The notes: generated from the sequence alone by a model not told the origin. A DNA stretch of 60,920 bases from an uncultured Oscillospiraceae bacterium (GCA_934597585.1 CAKTSA010000008.1:1-60920); one strand, 5' to 3'; counted from the stretch's first letter, positions 34,870 through 43,698 are shown. Made by a program: numbers and translations.

Positions 34870-35469
34870 ATGCGTTCCGTTGCGCCAATGAAAACCGCCA
34901 AGATCGGCTATATCGTCATGTCCGTCCTGTTCTGTGTGCTGGGCGTGGTGCTGCTGCTGACGCCGGACGTCTCGGCCCGGTGGATCGGGCGGCTGCTGGG
35001 CATCGGCATGATCGTGTTCGGCGCCGTGAAGCTGGTGGGCTATTTCTCCCGGGACCTGTTCCGGCTGGCCTTCCAGTACGACCTGGCCTTCGGCCTGCTG
35101 CTGATGGTGCTGGGCATCGTCACACTGAGCCATCCCGGCGACGCCATGAGCTTTCTGTGCGTCATGGCCGGCATCCCGGTGCTGGCGGACGGCCTGTTCA
35201 AGGTGCAGATCGCCATGGACGCCCGCCGCTTCGGCATCCGGAACTGGTGGCTGGTGCTGACCCTGGCGGTGCTGACGTGTCTCATCGGCGTGGTGCTGGT
35301 GTTCCGGCCCGACGCCGGCGTCCGGGCGCTGACGGCCCTGATGGGCCTGTCGCTTTTCTGCGACGGCGCGCTGAATCTCAGCGTGGCGCTGTGCACGGTG
35401 AAGATCGTGGACCACCAGCGGCCCGACGTGATCGAGACCGACGACTACGAAATAGGAAAGGACGAATGA
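34870..35469 (+). CDS. DUF308/HdeD-like membrane protein
   Basis: A 199-residue protein with about six hydrophobic segments in pairs (IGYIVMSVLFCVLGVVLLLTP; RLLGIGMIVFGAVKLVGYF; LAFGLLLMVLGIVTL; WWLVLTLAVLTCLIGVVLVF; ALMGLSLFCDGALNLSVAL), the DUF308 repeat pattern. The start at 34870 has GAAGGGGG upstream and agrees with the promoter position. Its stop overlaps the MMPL start as ATGA. The role within the export operon is unknown. Confidence 0.85.
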   Translation: MRSVAPMKTAKIGYIVMSVLFCVLGVVLLLTPDVSARWIGRLLGIGMIVFGAVKLVGYFSRDLFRLAFQYDLAFGLLLMVLGIVTLSHPGDAMSFLCVMAGIPVLADGLFKVQIAMDARRFGIRNWWLVLTLAVLTCLIGVVLVFRPDAGVRALTALMGLSLFCDGALNLSVALCTVKIVDHQRPDVIETDDYEIGKDE

Positions 35470-37574
35470 GACCCATGGGTGCCGCAAGAACCATTGTCAA
35501 AAACCGCGTGCTGATCCTGATCATCGCCGCCGCGCTGATGATCCCCTCCGTGTTCGGCATGCTGGGGACCCGCATCAATTACGATATGCTCAACTACCTG
35601 CCCGACGACATGGACACTGTCATCGGCCAGGACACCCTGAAGGAGGACTTCGGCAAGGGGGCCTTCTCCTTCATCATCGTGGAGGACATGCCCGCCCGGG
35701 ACGTGGCGGCCCTGAAGGAAAAGATCGAGGCCGTGGACCATGTGGATACGGTGCTGTGGTACGACTCCTTTGCAGACCTGGCCATGCCCATGGAGATGCT
35801 GCCGGACAAGCTGTACGACGCCTTTAACCAGGGCAACGCCACCATGATGGCGGTGTTCTTTGACTCCGCCACGTCAGAGGACGCGACCATGGACGCCATC
35901 CGGGACATCCGCGCCATCGCCGGGAAGCAGTGCTTCGTCTCCGGTATGTCGGCGCTGGTGACGGACCTGAAGGACCTGTGCGAGCAGGAGGAGCCCATCT
36001 ATGTGGCCCTGGCCGTGGCCTGTGCCTGCGCCGCCATGATGCTGCTGCTGGACGGCTGGCTGGTGCCCTTCGTGTTCCTGGCCAGCATCGGCATGTGCAT
36101 TCTGTTCAACCTGGGCAGCAACTACTTCTTCGGCGAAATCTCCTACATCACCAAGGCCCTGTCCGCCGTGCTGCAGCTGGCCGTCACCATGGACTACTCC
36201 ATCTTCCTGTGGCACAGCTACAATGAGCAGCTGACCCATACCGACGACCACAACGAGGCCATGGCCGTGGCCATCCACGAGACCTTTGCCTCCGTTCTGG
36301 GCAGCTCCATCACCACAGTGGCGGGCTTCATTGCCCTGTGCTTCATGACCTTCACCCTGGGCCGCGACCTGGGCATCGTGATGGCCAAGGGCGTGCTGCT
36401 GGGCGTCATCGGCTGCGTCACCATCCTGCCCAGCATGATCCTTCTGCTGGACAAGCCTCTGCAGAAGACCCGCCACAGGTCCCTGATCCCGGACATGAGC
36501 GGCTTTGCCAAGGGCGTGTGCAAGGGCTTTCCCGTGTTTCTCGTCATCTTCGCCCTGCTGATCGCCCCGGCCTATTACGGCTATGACAAGACCAACGACG
36601 AGGTCTATTACGACATGGGCCAGTGCCTGCCGGAGGACATCGACTACGTCATCGCCAACTCCAAGCTGGCGGAGGACTTTGACATCGCCTCCACCCACAT
36701 GCTGCTGATCGACGCGGACCTGCCCACCCGGGACGTGCGGGACATGATCGGCGAGATGGAGCAGGTGGACGGCGTGAAATACGTGCTGGGACTGGAGAGC
36801 GTGGTGGGCCCGCTGGTGCCGGAGGAGATCCTGCCGGACGACCTGCGCTCGGTGCTGGAGGACGACCAGTGGGAGCTGCTGCTGATCAACTCGGAATACA
36901 AGGTGGCCAGCGACGCTGTGGACAGCCAGCTGGACAGCCTGAACGCCATTCTGAAGAAATATGACGAAACCGGCATGCTCATCGGCGAGGCCCCCTGCAT
37001 GAAGGACATGATCGACACCACCGGCCACGACTTCCAGGTGGTCAACGCCGTGTCCATCGTGGCCATCTTCGTCATCATCGCCCTGGTGGAGAAGAGCCTG
37101 TCCCTGCCCTTTGTGCTGATCGCCGTCATTGAGCTGTCTGTGTTCATCAACCTGGGCCTGCCCCACTATCTGGGCCAGTCCCTGCCCTTCATCGCCCCCA
37201 TCTGCATCAGTACCATCCAGCTGGGTGCCACGGTGGACTACGCCATTCTGATGACCACCCGCTATAAATCCGAGCGCCTGGGCGGCTGCGACCGGAAGGC
37301 CGCCGTGTACACCGCCCTGCGGACCTCCGCTCCGTCTGTTATCGTCAGTGGTCTGGGTCTGTTCGCCGCCACCTTCGGCGTGGCCGTGTACTCCAACATC
37401 GATATCGTCGCTTCCATGTGCATGCTGATGGCCCGCGGCGCCATCATCAGCGTAGTGCTGGTGCTGACGGTGCTGCCCGCCCTGCTGATCCTGTGCGACG
37501 GCCTCATCTGCCGCACCACACGGGGCATGGGTCATCTCTCCAGAGCCAAGAAACAACAGGAGGTAATCTTATGA
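35466..37574 (+). CDS. MMPL/RND-family membrane transporter
   Basis: A 702-residue transporter with two halves of one plus five transmembrane helices. Each half has a large external loop (residues about 35-185 and 375-520), then helices including TMDYSIFLWHSYNEQ and ATVDYAILMTTRYKSER, where the Asp-Tyr pairs mark the MMPL proton-relay helix. It would export lipids or hydrophobic compounds using the proton gradient. At 702 residues it is at the small end of the family. ATGA overlaps tie it to the DUF308 gene and the following heptad-repeat protein; TetR control is likely. Confidence 0.9.
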   Translation: MRPMGAARTIVKNRVLILIIAAALMIPSVFGMLGTRINYDMLNYLPDDMDTVIGQDTLKEDFGKGAFSFIIVEDMPARDVAALKEKIEAVDHVDTVLWYDSFADLAMPMEMLPDKLYDAFNQGNATMMAVFFDSATSEDATMDAIRDIRAIAGKQCFVSGMSALVTDLKDLCEQEEPIYVALAVACACAAMMLLLDGWLVPFVFLASIGMCILFNLGSNYFFGEISYITKALSAVLQLAVTMDYSIFLWHSYNEQLTHTDDHNEAMAVAIHETFASVLGSSITTVAGFIALCFMTFTLGRDLGIVMAKGVLLGVIGCVTILPSMILLLDKPLQKTRHRSLIPDMSGFAKGVCKGFPVFLVIFALLIAPAYYGYDKTNDEVYYDMGQCLPEDIDYVIANSKLAEDFDIASTHMLLIDADLPTRDVRDMIGEMEQVDGVKYVLGLESVVGPLVPEEILPDDLRSVLEDDQWELLLINSEYKVASDAVDSQLDSLNAILKKYDETGMLIGEAPCMKDMIDTTGHDFQVVNAVSIVAIFVIIALVEKSLSLPFVLIAVIELSVFINLGLPHYLGQSLPFIAPICISTIQLGATVDYAILMTTRYKSERLGGCDRKAAVYTALRTSAPSVIVSGLGLFAATFGVAVYSNIDIVASMCMLMARGAIISVVLVLTVLPALLILCDGLICRTTRGMGHLSRAKKQQEVIL

Positions 37575-39583
37575 AACGCAACAAGATCATCGCTGTGGTG
37601 CTGGCGGTCGCCCTGATGGGCTCTCTGGCTGGCGTGTCCGCCTTTGCCGCCGGCAAGCAGCAGAGCGACACCGCTGACACATCCGACGCCGTGACGGAGA
37701 CCGCCGCGGAGAGCGGCAGCAGCGCCGCCAGCAGCAGCGAGACGGTATACATCATCGCCAACGCCGACGGCAGCGCCCGGCGGGTGGTGGTCAGCCAGAA
37801 GTACGCCGCCGACGACGCCAACGCCGCCCAGGAGGCCAAGGCCACCCTGACCGATCCCCAGAACGTGAAGGGCGACAACTGCTGGCAGGGCACCACCGAC
37901 AAGGCGCTGCCCGTCACCATGGCCGTCACCTGTACCCTGGACGGCAAGGCCATCTCCGCCGAGGAGCTGGCGGGCAAAAGCGGCCACGTGACCATGCGGT
38001 TCGATTACACCAACACCCAGTATGAGACCAGGACCATCAACGGCAAATCCGCGAAAATCTACGTGCCCTTCGCCGTGCTGACCGGGGCGCTGCTGGACAG
38101 TGACCGCTTCACCAACGTGAGCGTCACCAACGGCAAGCTGGTGGATGACGGCGACCACACCATCGTGGTGGGCATGGCCTTCCCCGGGCTGCAGGAGAGC
38201 CTGGATCTGGACGCCGACACGCTGGAGATCCCCGCCTGGGTGGAGGTGGAGGCCGACGTGACGGACTTCACCCTGGATACCACCCTGACGGTGGTGACCA
38301 ACTCCGTGTTCAACGACGTGGAGGAGGACGACCTGGACAGCAGCGCCCTGGACGACCTGTCCGCCGACATGGACAAGCTGACCGACGCCATGGAGCAGCT
38401 GATGGATGGCTCCGACGAGCTGTATGACGGTCTGAACACGCTGCTGGACAGCTCCTATACCCTGTCCGACGGCGTGGGCAAGCTGACCAGCGGCCTGAAG
38501 ACCCTGGACTCCAACAGCGCCCAGCTGAACGCCGGGGCCGAGACCGTGTTCAACACCCTGCTGGACACCGTCAACACCCAGCTGAAAGCCAACCAGGAGC
38601 TGGTGGAGGCCGTGGGGGAGGGCAATATGCCCACCCTGACCATCAGCAATTACTATGATGCGCTCAGCAAGCTCATCAACCTCTTTGACAAAGACCAGGT
38701 GGTCGCCAAGGCCACCCAGATCGCCCGCGAGAAGGTCACCGCCCAGGTGGACGCCAACATGGACACCATCCGCACCAAGGTCACCACCGCTGTGGAGACC
38801 TCCGCTACCCAGCAGGTGACCGCCGTCGTGAAGGGCAACGTCACCACCCAGGTGACCGCCGGTGTGCGGCAGCAGGTACAGGACAGCGTGGTGGCGTCTC
38901 TAGGGCTGACAACCGCCTACGATGACCTGGACCAGGAGACGAAGGCGAAGGTCGACGCCCTTGTGGGCCAGCAGATGGCCTCCGACGACGTTCAGCAGAC
39001 CATTGCCGCCGGCGTGCAGGCCCAGATGGACAGCGACAAGGTCAAGGCCACCATCGCCGCCCAGGTGAATGAGCAGATGGCCTCTGAGGAGGTGCAGCAG
39101 CTGCTGGAGGCAACGGTCCAGGAGGCCCGCCAGCAGACCATTGAGGAAACCATGCTGACAGAGGAGGTGCAGGAGCCCATCCAGGAGGCTGCCGCCAAGG
39201 CCGGCGCCGCCGCCAGTCAGCTGCTGGCCCTGCGGCAGCAGCTGGACAGCTATAACGTGTTCTACAAGGGGCTGCGCTCCTACACCGCCGGTGTGGCGGA
39301 GGCCGCCGCCGGCGCAGCGAAGCTGAATAGCAGCATGCCCGACCTGATCGACGGCGTGAAAAAGCTGCGGGACGGCGCCGGTGAGCTGTCCGACGGCCTG
39401 AAGGAACTGAACGAGGAGGGCATCCAGAAGCTGGTGGACGCCTTTGACGGCGACCTGAGCCAGCTCAGCGACCGGCTGAGCGCCCTCCGGGATGTGTCCC
39501 GCGCCTATGCGGGCTTCACCATCCAGAGCGACAGCGGCGTGAAGTTCATCTTCCGCACCGCGGCCATTGAGAGCGAAGAATAG
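37571..39583 (+). CDS. Secreted heptad-repeat protein of the MMPL operon (YhgE/Pip-like helical domain)
   Basis: A 670-residue exported protein. Signal peptide: MKRNKIIAVVLAVALMGSLAGVSAFA. Residues about 90-260 form a beta-rich domain; about 265-350 and 575-640 carry L..G heptads (ELYDGLNTLLDSSYTLSDGVGKLTSGLKTL; LRDGAGELSDGLKEL) as in YhgE/Pip proteins, and about 400-560 is a long coiled coil with many Gln and Val. Unlike YhgE/Pip it has no C-terminal membrane helices. It probably works with the MMPL transporter outside the membrane, as an adaptor or substrate-binding partner; this is inferred from operon position (ATGA overlap). Confidence 0.75.
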   Translation: MKRNKIIAVVLAVALMGSLAGVSAFAAGKQQSDTADTSDAVTETAAESGSSAASSSETVYIIANADGSARRVVVSQKYAADDANAAQEAKATLTDPQNVKGDNCWQGTTDKALPVTMAVTCTLDGKAISAEELAGKSGHVTMRFDYTNTQYETRTINGKSAKIYVPFAVLTGALLDSDRFTNVSVTNGKLVDDGDHTIVVGMAFPGLQESLDLDADTLEIPAWVEVEADVTDFTLDTTLTVVTNSVFNDVEEDDLDSSALDDLSADMDKLTDAMEQLMDGSDELYDGLNTLLDSSYTLSDGVGKLTSGLKTLDSNSAQLNAGAETVFNTLLDTVNTQLKANQELVEAVGEGNMPTLTISNYYDALSKLINLFDKDQVVAKATQIAREKVTAQVDANMDTIRTKVTTAVETSATQQVTAVVKGNVTTQVTAGVRQQVQDSVVASLGLTTAYDDLDQETKAKVDALVGQQMASDDVQQTIAAGVQAQMDSDKVKATIAAQVNEQMASEEVQQLLEATVQEARQQTIEETMLTEEVQEPIQEAAAKAGAAASQLLALRQQLDSYNVFYKGLRSYTAGVAEAAAGAAKLNSSMPDLIDGVKKLRDGAGELSDGLKELNEEGIQKLVDAFDGDLSQLSDRLSALRDVSRAYAGFTIQSDSGVKFIFRTAAIESEE

Positions 39584-39590
39584 CAGACGC

Positions 39591-39626
39591 AAAAAGGATG
39601 CCCGCCTGACGGCGGGCGTCCTTTTT
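39591..39626 (+). terminator. Terminator of the MMPL operon
   Basis: Stem AGGA(T/C)GCCCGCC / GGCGGGCGTCCT around TGAC, flanked by A5 and T5. Confidence 0.88.
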
Positions 39627-39649
39627 ACAGTGAAAAGATAAGAATGAAA

Positions 39650-39690
39650 AGTGAAAAGTTGCGGTATGCCGCCATTGGCGGCATGATGGA
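39650..39690. repeat. Intergenic hairpin repeat, copy A
   Basis: Core hairpin ATGCCGCC-ATT-GGCGGCAT (39666-39684) embedded in AGTGAAAAG-rich sequence just after the operon terminator. A second copy with the same layout is at 43368-43408. Confidence 0.55.
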
Positions 39691-39720
39691 AATGGTGAAC
39701 TCCCGGCGCGGTATCCCCGT

Positions 39721-40455
39721 TTACCCCAGCAGCTCTCCGGTGATGTCCGCTATCTCGGGGAACATGAAAAAGGCCTCCCGGATGCCCATGTTCTCCGCCA
39801 GAGCGGCCTTTTTCCGCAGGGTCTGGGCGTCGTCGAAGAGGACGTAGTGGTTCTCGCTGCCGGTGCGGTAGGTGAAATACCGGGCGCAGAGCTCCTCGGA
39901 GAAATAGACGCTCTTGCCCTCCCGCAGCCGCCGCAGCTCCCCCGCCGTCAGGGGACGGCGGACGCTGGCGGACAGGGGCAGGGTGAAGTCCAGCCGCAGC
40001 CGCTCCAGGTCCAGGGCGATCCGTCCCGGGCCGAAGCGGCGGACGCCCTCCTGCAGGCAGCCCTTCAGCGTGCCGCCGGACACGGCGGTGTTCAGCAGCA
40101 CCGTGGCCTGGGCGGCATAGGGGGCATAGCGCTCCGGCACGAACAGACGCAGTCCGTATTGGGGGAAAAGCTGCCCCATTAAGGCCGTTAATGTACCTCT
40201 ATCGGGCCCGTTATGGTACCAGTCCAGCACCGCGCCGTCGTAATTCCGCCGCAGGCACTCCCGCAGGATATCCCGGGCCAGCACGTCGTGGGGGCCGCAC
40301 TCCCGACTGTCCCCCACCAGCATCAGACCGCCCTGCCCCGGGGTCTCCCCCGCCGCCGACAGCAGGCGCTGCCCCAGCCGGTAGACCGCCCGCACCGGGC
40401 GATACCGCCCACGGGGCGGAGTTTCCCCCGCGCCCGCCGCCAGATAGAACTGCAT
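39721..40455 (-). CDS. Hypothetical protein, possibly a degenerate GH18-like barrel
   Basis: A 244-residue soluble protein. The segment LMLVGDSRECGPHDVLARDILRECLRRNYDGAVLDWYHNGPDRG resembles the beta-strand region of glycoside hydrolase 18-like barrels (..GaVLDW..), and the C-terminus (YVLFDDAQTLRKKAALAENMGIREAFFMFPEIADI) resembles their last strands, where YaaH-type spore germination proteins have D-x-x-S/T-x-x-K-x-x-A-x-x-x-G. The usual catalytic Glu of DxxDxDxE is not apparent. Family assignment is a guess. It is transcribed alone on the minus strand, divergent from yqeG. Confidence 0.6.
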   Translation of the reverse strand: MQFYLAAGAGETPPRGRYRPVRAVYRLGQRLLSAAGETPGQGGLMLVGDSRECGPHDVLARDILRECLRRNYDGAVLDWYHNGPDRGTLTALMGQLFPQYGLRLFVPERYAPYAAQATVLLNTAVSGGTLKGCLQEGVRRFGPGRIALDLERLRLDFTLPLSASVRRPLTAGELRRLREGKSVYFSEELCARYFTYRTGSENHYVLFDDAQTLRKKAALAENMGIREAFFMFPEIADITGELLG

Positions 40456-40467
40456 GACCCCGCCCCC

Positions 40468-40496
40468 TTGTATTTTCCGGTGAAAACTGCTATACT
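40468..40496 (+). promoter_or_regulatory. yqeG promoter
   Basis: TTGTAT (40468-40473), 17 bp, TATACT (40491-40496), 33 bp before the start codon. Confidence 0.75.
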
Positions 40497-40529
40497 ACAG
40501 GGTAAATTTATGACAAGGAGAAAACAGTT

Positions 40530-41027
40530 ATGCGCGTTTCCCTGCGGCCTGACCGGGTGCTGGCCGACTATCACGGCGTGACGCCGGAGCTGCTGCGCGA
40601 AAAGGGCGTGCGCCTGCTGCTGTGCGACCTGGACTATACCCTGGCCCCCAAGGCGGTAAAGACCCCGCCGGAGGGGGTGCAGACGTGGATCGACGGGCTG
40701 AAGGCCGCCGGGATCACGGTGATGATCCTGTCCAACAACCGCAGCGGCAGACGGGTGAACGACTTCTGCCGCACGCTGGGCATCGACTATGTGGGCCACG
40801 CCCAGAAGCCCTCGCCCAAGGGGCTGCGGCGGGCCATGGAAAAGGCCGGCGTCACGGAGCAGGAGACCGCCATGCTGGGGGACAAGCTGCTGACGGACGT
40901 GCTGGCGGCCAATCTCTCCGGCGTCACCGCCCTGATGGTGGAGCCGGTGGGCGGGGCGGCAACGCCCTGGCAAAAGGTGCTGCACACCATGCAGGCCCCC
41001 TTCAAGGCCATGGCGCGGGAGCGATGA
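40530..41027 (+). CDS. yqeG: YqeG-family HAD phosphatase (subfamily IIIA)
   Basis: A 165-residue HAD hydrolase. Motif I LLLCDLDYTLAP, motif II ILSNNRSGRR, motif III lysine in GHAQKPSPKGL, motif IV AMLGDKLLTDVLAAN. In B. subtilis yqeG belongs to the yqeG-yqeH-aroE-yqeI-nadD cluster; here it has separated from nadD (24-25 kb). Substrate unknown, though distant relatives dephosphorylate phosphatidylglycerophosphate. AAGGAG precedes the ATG; the next gene follows after 24 bp. Confidence 0.92.
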   Translation: MRVSLRPDRVLADYHGVTPELLREKGVRLLLCDLDYTLAPKAVKTPPEGVQTWIDGLKAAGITVMILSNNRSGRRVNDFCRTLGIDYVGHAQKPSPKGLRRAMEKAGVTEQETAMLGDKLLTDVLAANLSGVTALMVEPVGGAATPWQKVLHTMQAPFKAMARER

Positions 41028-41051
41028 GACGAGGAAAAAGGAGGAAGCCAT

Positions 41052-42116
41052 ATGAACCATCTGGAACGGATCGCCGCCCATCTGGGTCAGCGGGACGCGG
41101 TGCTGCTGACGGGCGGCTCCAACTGCTATTACGCCACCGGCTTTCTGGGCGAGGGCGCAGCGCTGGTGACCCGGAAGGGCAGCTGGTACTTCACCGACAG
41201 CCGCTATACCGAGGCGGCGGAAAAGGCCATCGGCGGCGCAGCCGCCATCGGCGAGATCAGCCGGGAGAAGCCCTTCTCCGCCCTGATCAATGAGGCGCTG
41301 GAGGCCTCCGGCGCGCAGAACGTGGGCTTTGAGGACGAGGTCATGACGGTGGCGGAGCACAGCGTGTACAGCCAGAAGCTCCGCTGCACGCTGACGCCCG
41401 CCTCGGCCCTGATGACGGAGCTGCGGGGCAGCAAGGACGAGGGCGAGCTGGCATACATGATCGCCGCCCAGCGGATCGCCGAGGGGGCCCTGGCGCAGAT
41501 CCTGACGGAGATCCGGCCCGGCATGACGGAAAAGGCCATCGCCGCACGGCTCAACTATCTGATGGTGTCCGCCGGGGCGGAGAAGACCTCCTTTGACACC
41601 ATCGTCGCCTCCGGGCCCAACGGCTCCATGCCCCACGCGGTGCCGGGGATGCGGCAGGTGCAGGAGGGCGACTTCATCACCATGGACTTCGGCTGCGTCT
41701 ATCAGGGCTACTGCAGCGACATGACCCGCACCGTGGCCCTGGGCCAGCCCAGCGACGAGATGCGGCGGGTCTACGACATCGTGCTGCAGGCCCAGCTGGC
41801 GGGCATCGCCGCCGCCAGGGCCGGCGAGACGGGGGCGGCCATCGACGGCGCGGCCCGGCAGGTCATCGCCGACGCCGGGTACGGGGCGTATTTCGGCCAC
41901 AGCTTCGGCCACAGCCTGGGCATCGACATCCACGAGTCCCCCAACGCCTCCCCCGGCAACGACAAGCCCATGCCGGAGAACGCGGTGGTCAGCGCCGAGC
42001 CGGGCATCTATCTGCCGGGGAAATTCGGCGTGCGGATCGAGGATGTGATGGTGCTGCGGCCCCAGGGCGCGGAGGTCATCACCCGGGCGGACAAGGCGCT
42101 GCTGGTGCTGGGATGA
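41052..42116 (+). CDS. Xaa-Pro peptidase family protein (M24B)
   Basis: A 354-residue pita-bread metallopeptidase that cleaves the bond before proline in dipeptides or short peptides. An N-terminal creatinase-like domain (1-120) precedes the catalytic domain with metal ligands in ITMDFGCVYQGYCSDMTRT (two Asp), GHSFGHSLGIDIHE (His), SAEPGIYL (Glu) and GVRIEDVMV (Glu). AAGGAGG precedes the ATG. Likely co-transcribed with yqeG; a yqeG-pepP-efp order is known in other Firmicutes. Confidence 0.93.
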   Translation: MNHLERIAAHLGQRDAVLLTGGSNCYYATGFLGEGAALVTRKGSWYFTDSRYTEAAEKAIGGAAAIGEISREKPFSALINEALEASGAQNVGFEDEVMTVAEHSVYSQKLRCTLTPASALMTELRGSKDEGELAYMIAAQRIAEGALAQILTEIRPGMTEKAIAARLNYLMVSAGAEKTSFDTIVASGPNGSMPHAVPGMRQVQEGDFITMDFGCVYQGYCSDMTRTVALGQPSDEMRRVYDIVLQAQLAGIAAARAGETGAAIDGAARQVIADAGYGAYFGHSFGHSLGIDIHESPNASPGNDKPMPENAVVSAEPGIYLPGKFGVRIEDVMVLRPQGAEVITRADKALLVLG

Positions 42117-42156
42117 AATAATTTTGCTTTTTCTGGCAAAAATTACGGCAAAGCCC

Positions 42157-42185
42157 TTGCCAAACAACGGCACATCATGTAAAAT
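42157..42185 (+). promoter_or_regulatory. efp promoter
   Basis: TTGCCA (42157-42162), 17 bp, TAAAAT (42180-42185), 78 bp before the efp start. Confidence 0.7.
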
Positions 42186-42263
42186 AGATAAGGCTTTTTG
42201 CGGCCAGAATCATTTATTCGAGGGAATCGTGATATTCCCTCATCACATGGGAGGAATATCAAT

Positions 42264-42830
42264 ATGGCAACTATCACTGCCGGCGATTTCAGAAACGGTA
42301 AGACTTTCGAGTATGATGGCAAGATCATGCAGGTCATCGAGTTCCAGCACGTGAAGCCCGGCAAGGGCGCCGCTTTCGTGCGCACCAAGATGAAGAACAT
42401 CGTGACCGGCGGCGTCACCGAAACGTCCTTCAACCCCACCGCCAAGTTCGAGGAGGCGTTCATCGAGCGCAAGGACATGGCCTACAGCTACAACGACGGC
42501 GACCTGTACTACTTCATGGATCAGGAGACCTTCGACATGGTGCCCCTGGGCAAGGATCTGCTGGGCGACGCCTTCCGCTTCATCACCGAGAACACCGTGT
42601 GCAAGGTGCTGAGCTATAAGGGCAACGTGTTCGGCCTGGAGTGCCCCAACTTCATGGACCTGGAGGTCACCGAGACCGAGCCCGGCCTGGCCGGCAACAC
42701 CGCCACCAACACCCTGAAGCCCGCCACCGTGGAGACCGGCGCCGAGGTGAAGGTGCCCCTGTTCATCAACATCGGCGACAAGATCACCATCGACACCCGC
42801 ACCGGCGAGTATCTGGGCCGCGCCAAGTAA
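42264..42830 (+). CDS. efp: Translation elongation factor P
   Basis: A 188-residue three-domain factor that relieves ribosome stalling at polyproline. The modification loop reads [13 protein letters not shown] with the target lysine at residue 34; C-terminal domain shows [18 protein letters not shown]. The start ATG 42264 ([13 protein letters not shown]) follows GGGAGGA and matches the family start. Followed 45 bp later by a CD1247-type gene. Confidence 0.97.
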   Translation: MATITAGDFRNGKTFEYDGKIMQVIEFQHVKPGKGAAFVRTKMKNIVTGGVTETSFNPTAKFEEAFIERKDMAYSYNDGDLYYFMDQETFDMVPLGKDLLGDAFRFITENTVCKVLSYKGNVFGLECPNFMDLEVTETEPGLAGNTATNTLKPATVETGAEVKVPLFINIGDKITIDTRTGEYLGRAK

Positions 42831-42875
42831 GCAAAACAGGCAGTTATCAACCGACCGTAAAGAAAGGAGCCGAAT

Positions 42876-43310
42876 ATGGGTATTTCTGAGAAGGTAGCAT
42901 ATCTGAAGGGTCTGGCCGAGGGTCTGAAGCTGGACGCCGAGAGCAACGAGGGCAAGCTGTTCGCCGCCATCATCGACGTGCTGGATCATATGGCCGACGA
43001 GATCGCCGACATGCAGGACGAGATGGTGGACCTGGAGGACGGCCTGGACGCCGTCAGCGACGACCTGAGCGAGGTGGAGGAATCCCTCTACGAGCTGGAG
43101 GACGAGGATGAGGACGACTGGGACGACGAGGATGAGGACGAAGAGTGCTTCATGACCACCTGCCCCGAGTGCGAGGAGGAGGTCTACTTCGACGAGTCCA
43201 TCCTGGAGGACGGCGAAGTGGTGTGCCCCAACTGCGGCACCAAGCTGGAGTTTGATCTCAGCGACCTGGCCAATGCGCTGAACGAGGCCGCCGAGGAAGA
43301 CGACGAATAA
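42876..43310 (+). CDS. CD1247-type zinc-ribbon protein
   Basis: A 144-residue, extremely acidic protein. The N-terminal domain (MGISEKVAYLKGLAEGLKLDAESNEGKLFAAIIDVLDHMADEI) is the CD1247 N-terminal domain of Clostridia; a Glu/Asp-rich coil follows, then a zinc ribbon CPECEEEVYFDE...CPNCGTKLEFD with four cysteines. Function unknown. Linkage behind efp is recurrent in clostridial genomes. AAAGGAG precedes the start; a strong terminator follows. Confidence 0.85.
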   Translation: MGISEKVAYLKGLAEGLKLDAESNEGKLFAAIIDVLDHMADEIADMQDEMVDLEDGLDAVSDDLSEVEESLYELEDEDEDDWDDEDEDEECFMTTCPECEEEVYFDESILEDGEVVCPNCGTKLEFDLSDLANALNEAAEEDDE

Positions 43311-43312
43311 TA

Positions 43313-43346
43313 AAAAAGGAAGGGCCAGATGGTCCTTCCTTTTTTA
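43313..43346 (+). terminator. Terminator of the efp operon
   Basis: Stem AAGGAAGG.CC / GG.CCTTCCTT around AGAT, flanked by A6 and T6. Confidence 0.88.
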
Positions 43347-43367
43347 TTGAAGAGTGAAAAGGGGCAA

Positions 43368-43408
43368 GTGAAGATGCGCGATATGCCGCCCGGGGCGGCA
43401 TAGTGAAA
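43368..43408. repeat. Intergenic hairpin repeat, copy B
   Basis: Core ATGCCGCC-CGG-GGCGGCAT (43383-43401) within AGTGAA...TAGTGAAAAA. Same spacing after an operon terminator and same flanking AGTGAA words as copy A at 39.65 kb. Confidence 0.55.
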
Positions 43409-43460
43409 AAGACGGCGGAAGCTGGCAAAAATTTATCCACAGGAAAATTTGGCTTTTCTC

Positions 43461-43489
43461 TTGACAATGTCCACCAGGTATTGTATAAT
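43461..43489 (+). promoter_or_regulatory. tRNA-Cys promoter
   Basis: TTGACA (43461-43466), 17 bp, TATAAT (43484-43489): full consensus, 22 bp before the tRNA. Confidence 0.88.
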
Positions 43490-43510
43490 GTCCCTCGGAC
43501 ATCACGCCTC

Positions 43511-43585
43511 GGTGACATAGCCAAGTGGTAAGGCAAGGGTCTGCAAAACCCTCATTCCCCGGTTCAAATCCGGGTGTCACCTCCA
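43511..43585 (+). tRNA. tRNA-Cys (anticodon GCA), CCA encoded
   Basis: Cloverleaf visible: acceptor GGTGACA pairs with TGTCACC, anticodon stem GGGTC..AACCC frames the loop CTGCAAA with anticodon GCA, T-arm CCCGG-TTCAAAT-CCGGG, discriminator U, then encoded CCA. The gene's 3' end (from 43563) is the attachment site of the mobile element that follows, and integration leaves the tRNA intact. Confidence 0.95.
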
Positions 43586-43588
43586 GAT
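43563..43588 (+). repeat. attL, 26-bp core in the tRNA-Cys 3' end
   Basis: The sequence starting TTCAAATCCGGGTGTC and ending ACCTCCAGAT is identical to 59696-59721. Confidence 0.92.
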
Positions 43589-43589
43589 G

Positions 43590-43623
43590 AAAACCTCGTA
43601 ACCATGCGGGTTACGAGGTTTTT
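43590..43623 (+). terminator. tRNA-Cys terminator supplied by element A
   Basis: Stem AAAACCTCGTAACC / GGGTTACGAGGTTTT around ATGC ending in T5. Because it lies just inside attL, the element brings its own terminator for the tRNA; a different terminator sits just outside attR (59722-59757). Confidence 0.85.
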
Positions 43624-43645
43624 CTTATGTCCGTTTCGGGGCAAA

Positions 43646-43685
43646 TACCCCTTAGTGTACCCCTCACAGATTTTTATACCCCTTT
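43646..43685 (+). repeat. Candidate left integrase arm sites
   Basis: TACCCCTTA (43646-43654), TACCCCTCA (43658-43666) and TACCCCTTT (43677-43685). The first two are 12 bp apart, exactly as at 59570-59590 beside attR. Confidence 0.5.
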
Positions 43686-43698
43686 GGGGATGCAGCGC

